This document shows positions 61,487 through 64,000 of a stretch of DNA of 64,000 nucleotides, one piece after another. The first letter of the stretch is position 1, and every line of letters begins with the position of its first letter. The stretch comes from Brasenia schreberi (lineage: Eukaryota > Streptophyta > Magnoliopsida > Nymphaeales > Cabombaceae). Under the pieces are notes generated by a model, which was not told the origin of the DNA, ran no database searches, and was given only the letters and a program-made list of their open reading frames with translations. The position numbers and the translations under genes are program-made. The stretch is taken from the NCBI GenBank assembly GCA_036023115.1, contig JAYKKT010000064.1:7200501-7264500 (forward strand). The letters run 5' to 3'.

Positions 61487-63999
61487 CTACAACTGTTGTA
61501 GTAACGAAGGATTCAAGAGTTTGGCTACGCAATTGTACTTAGATACAGAGTATTTCCTATACACTGATGTCAATTTCCCAACACCGGCATTTGGGTGGAT
61601 CTCCTCTATCAGCTTTACACATTCCCTGCAAGAAAAACAAAGAAATTAGTTTAACTGCTTCTTTGATCTGGTTTTATAAGCATTAACAGTGAGAACTCTG
61701 AGAAACTGTAAGATTTTCGGGTTGTGCAGTTCATCATCAATCTGAGATTTCTCATTCATGGCAAGCCACCTGAGATAAAAATAGATAAATTTCGGGCTGG
61801 AATCATTCTTCCAGAAAGCTGAACCCTCCCATTTCCATAGCGCCTCATTATGCATGTGGGCTTTGCTCGGTGTAGCCACATGAGTGCAGAAAAATCCCAT
61901 TAACTTCTCACTGTTGAGAGACTTCACGGAACTCGCTGTAGCTTTTTGTAACACGAGACAATACCCAACTAAAGTATCTTGAACACGGGAAGCCAGCAAC
62001 TACGATTATTTGAGCTAAAAGAGTTTCTATTGAAGATTGAAAATTAGCTTCAGATTTTAAGTCGAGAAACTCACTGAAGTTGTTCTTCAGAATAGGTGGA
62101 ATGGAAAGTAAGAGTCTTGTTCCACTCTGGAGATAGTTTCAGCAGTGATCGTCCCGTGTACAGGGCAGCAGCTGCTAGCAAGGATGGTGGGAACTTTAGC
62201 ATCCGGTATTCCACCAAGCATAACTCTAATAAGTAGAACGACACCATCTCCAACTGCACCACAAATTTGATGTTAAAAATGCGTAAATTATAATAAGTAG
62301 AACGACACCATCTCCAACTGTAATTTTAATTCTCAAAAAAATTAAAACATCCGGTATTCCACACGCACGCTCACACGGTATTCCACACGCACGCTCACAC
62401 ACACACACACACACACACAAAAGCAGCATCGCTACCTTGGTATCGGATTCTGCTGCCTTAAGAAACCTTCTCAAAAAGACGAAAGCTGTTGGCAGTGATA
62501 GGTTAAACTGTAAAGTGTTCAATATGGACCTCTCCTGCAATGATGCGCATTGGTTTAAGTTTTTGAAGTTAGTGAATGAATAATGATGTAGGATAGATCT
62601 ATTTCATCTTACCATCTTCAAGACATCATCTCTGGTGTAGGCTCTGTCCGAAATTATAACAAAGTCTTCGAGTGCTGGAACGTAAACCTCTTCATACTTG
62701 CAGGCGAGTAGCATACAAGTGATGCCAACTAGCTGGAGGGATTTTCTAATAACGTTTTGAACAGAGAGATATCTGTCTATGAGATTAATGGCCAAGAAGA
62801 GAGTCTCGTGCATTAGGTCGAACTTGTGGTGCACCTAAAAAGTAAGAAAAAGCAGATCACTGAAATTACTATGATTATCATATATAAATAAACTTGCATG
62901 AGAGAAGGGAAAAGGAACATGAATTGTCATACCTCAATAAGCCAATCAACCAATATGGCCCTCATTCGATGATTGATATCAGTTTGCTTCGATATGTAGT
63001 CCGCAGAAACACAGTTCATGATCTGCGATGCATATAGAAAGGAAAGTTGGATTTGAACACCTTTCTCATGAACTTCTTAATACAATGACAATATACCTCA
63101 GTTCTCCGATAGTGATTATATATATCCTCAACGTATTCAACTACAGCCAATGGATTGCGCACGTCCGCTTCATCAATATTCAGCATTGGTGACTCGGCTT
63201 CGCCCATCTCAATTTCCCAAGATTCCTGCCGAAGGATTTCTGTCAATAGCCTGACAAAGATTACTGAGGCAAAAAAAAAACGGGCGTGTGTTAATTAGTT
63301 AAGAGCCAAATACGTTTTCATGAATCTCTGATAACGTTAATGACGCAGAAGATGATTCACAATCCATCGCATTTATCTGCTTTAGTTGCTCCTCCTCCTC
63401 TTCTTTTTCTTTCATTGGAACATCAATCTGTTCATAAGTTTCTTGATCCTGAATTTTCTTTTCCGTTGGTGTCAATGTTCGCCTTTGTTTTGGCCTATAC
63501 CGGAAATTACCATCGTTCTCTTTTCCATTAGTCTGAGATTCCTGAAGATCAACATCCCACATTACAAAGACAATAACCCAAAAGACAAATCGAAAAAAGG
63601 AGGGTGTTCGGAATAAATGGAAACCTGTGTTGCCAATTGATTTTTCGCAAGAATAGCGCCATATTGTCTGAACGGAGAAGGAAAAAGATACTATTAAAGA
63701 GATTCGTGTCATTCGAATCTTCATAATCTCGAGGACCAAATAAAGATTGGGTGATTACCGTGTAATGGGTCGATCTAGAGGGATGAAGTTCTTGGTGGGA
63801 TTCCTGATCAAAACATTTCGCACACTTAAAAAGGAAGATCCAATGAAGAAAAACAAAAACACAAAAGCACAAATCGGGACCCATTGCCATACTCAGGAAG
63901 AACTTGGTGGGAATTTTTGGCGACCGTGGATCTATCAGAAAGACCACCAACAAGGTTTCCGAGATCCCCTAAGGCCCTGCGATTGCTCATTCTCGCCAT
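61487..63999 (-). CDS. CYCB2: B2-type mitotic cyclin (ten exons)
   Basis: Exons: 63999-63893, 63803-63759, 63667-63625, 63541-63314, 63225-63097, 63022-62933, 62834-62613, 62534-62436, 62253-62075, 61625-61487. They sum to 1281 nt (426 residues), close to plant B2 cyclins, with all split codons in register. The N-terminus has a destruction box [10 protein letters not shown] (residues 6-15; RxxLxxxxN) for APC/C-driven turnover. The cyclin core starts at [17 protein letters not shown] and includes [16 protein letters not shown] and [17 protein letters not shown]. The C-terminal cyclin fold has [13 protein letters not shown]. The partner would be a CDKA/CDKB kinase at G2/M. The first ATG is 2 nt from the window edge, so the true start might lie just outside. 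Intron 8 holds duplicated pieces of exon 9. Confidence 0.94.
62291..62400 (-). repeat. copies of cyclin exon-9 pieces inside intron 8
   Basis: A 30-bp segment starting TAATAAGTAGAACGACACCA is identical at 62227-62256 (exon 9 start plus acceptor) and 62291-62320 (intron 8). CATCCGGTATTCCAC from exon 9 (near 62200) recurs at 62349-62363, then part of it again at 62376 in a 24-bp tandem pair that runs into a CA microsatellite. Confidence 0.9.
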
Positions 64000-64000
64000 T

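Noticed and set aside
61646..61999. 117-codon minus-strand frame between the last two cyclin exons
   Set aside because: It lies wholly within intron 9; reading it as coding would break the cyclin, whose flanking exons splice in register. No family recognised.

Overview
This is nuclear DNA from a flowering plant. Split genes with GT-AG introns, Ty1/copia and RTE-type retrotransposons, a hAT transposon, tRNA-derived SINEs and long GA/TA microsatellites all point that way. Plant-specific families are also present: GeBP/DUF573, CLE peptide, DUF26/ginkbilobin-like and B-type cyclin. I cannot name the species.

Layout. 1-1.5 kb: the 3' part of an RTE LINE, then a possible terminal exon of a gene lying off the left edge. 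2.7-13.5 kb: a decayed DUF26 (ginkbilobin-like) gene copy split by a Ty1/copia element (3232-8869, two 408-bp LTRs, target duplication CAAGT) and bordered by an older copia relic (about 9182-13499). 15.7-17 kb: a second decayed copy of the same gene. 20.7-24.0 kb: a full-length but frame-broken RTE LINE with a 12-bp target duplication. 24.9-25.9 kb: an intact GeBP-like transcription factor gene (minus strand). 28.5-36.5 kb: a complete five-exon HRD3A/SEL1L gene (minus, 678 aa predicted) with three RTE insertions in its introns. 39.0-39.8 kb: a three-exon CPN10 (HSP10) gene (minus) that lacks the mobile-loop coding segment and has a tandem array of copies of its own exon-2 acceptor in the intron. 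41.8-43.2 kb: a rearranged RTE relic. 44.2-47.2 kb: a complete three-exon ISU1-type Fe-S scaffold gene (plus, 172 aa). 47-51 kb: SINEs, a MITE and small repeats. 51.7-51.9 kb: a CLE16/17-like signalling peptide gene (plus). 53.1-53.5 kb: an unrecognised His-rich ORF. 56.1-59.2 kb: a degenerate hAT element with an 8-bp target duplication. 61.5-64.0 kb: a ten-exon B2-type cyclin (minus, 426 aa predicted).

The cellular genes are unrelated housekeeping or developmental genes: ER-associated degradation, mitochondrial protein folding, Fe-S cluster assembly, cell-cycle control, peptide signalling and transcription. They do not form an operon or gene cluster; transposon-rich DNA separates them. The least ordinary structure is that two genes (CPN10 and the cyclin) carry copies of their own exon 5' boundary inside the upstream intron.
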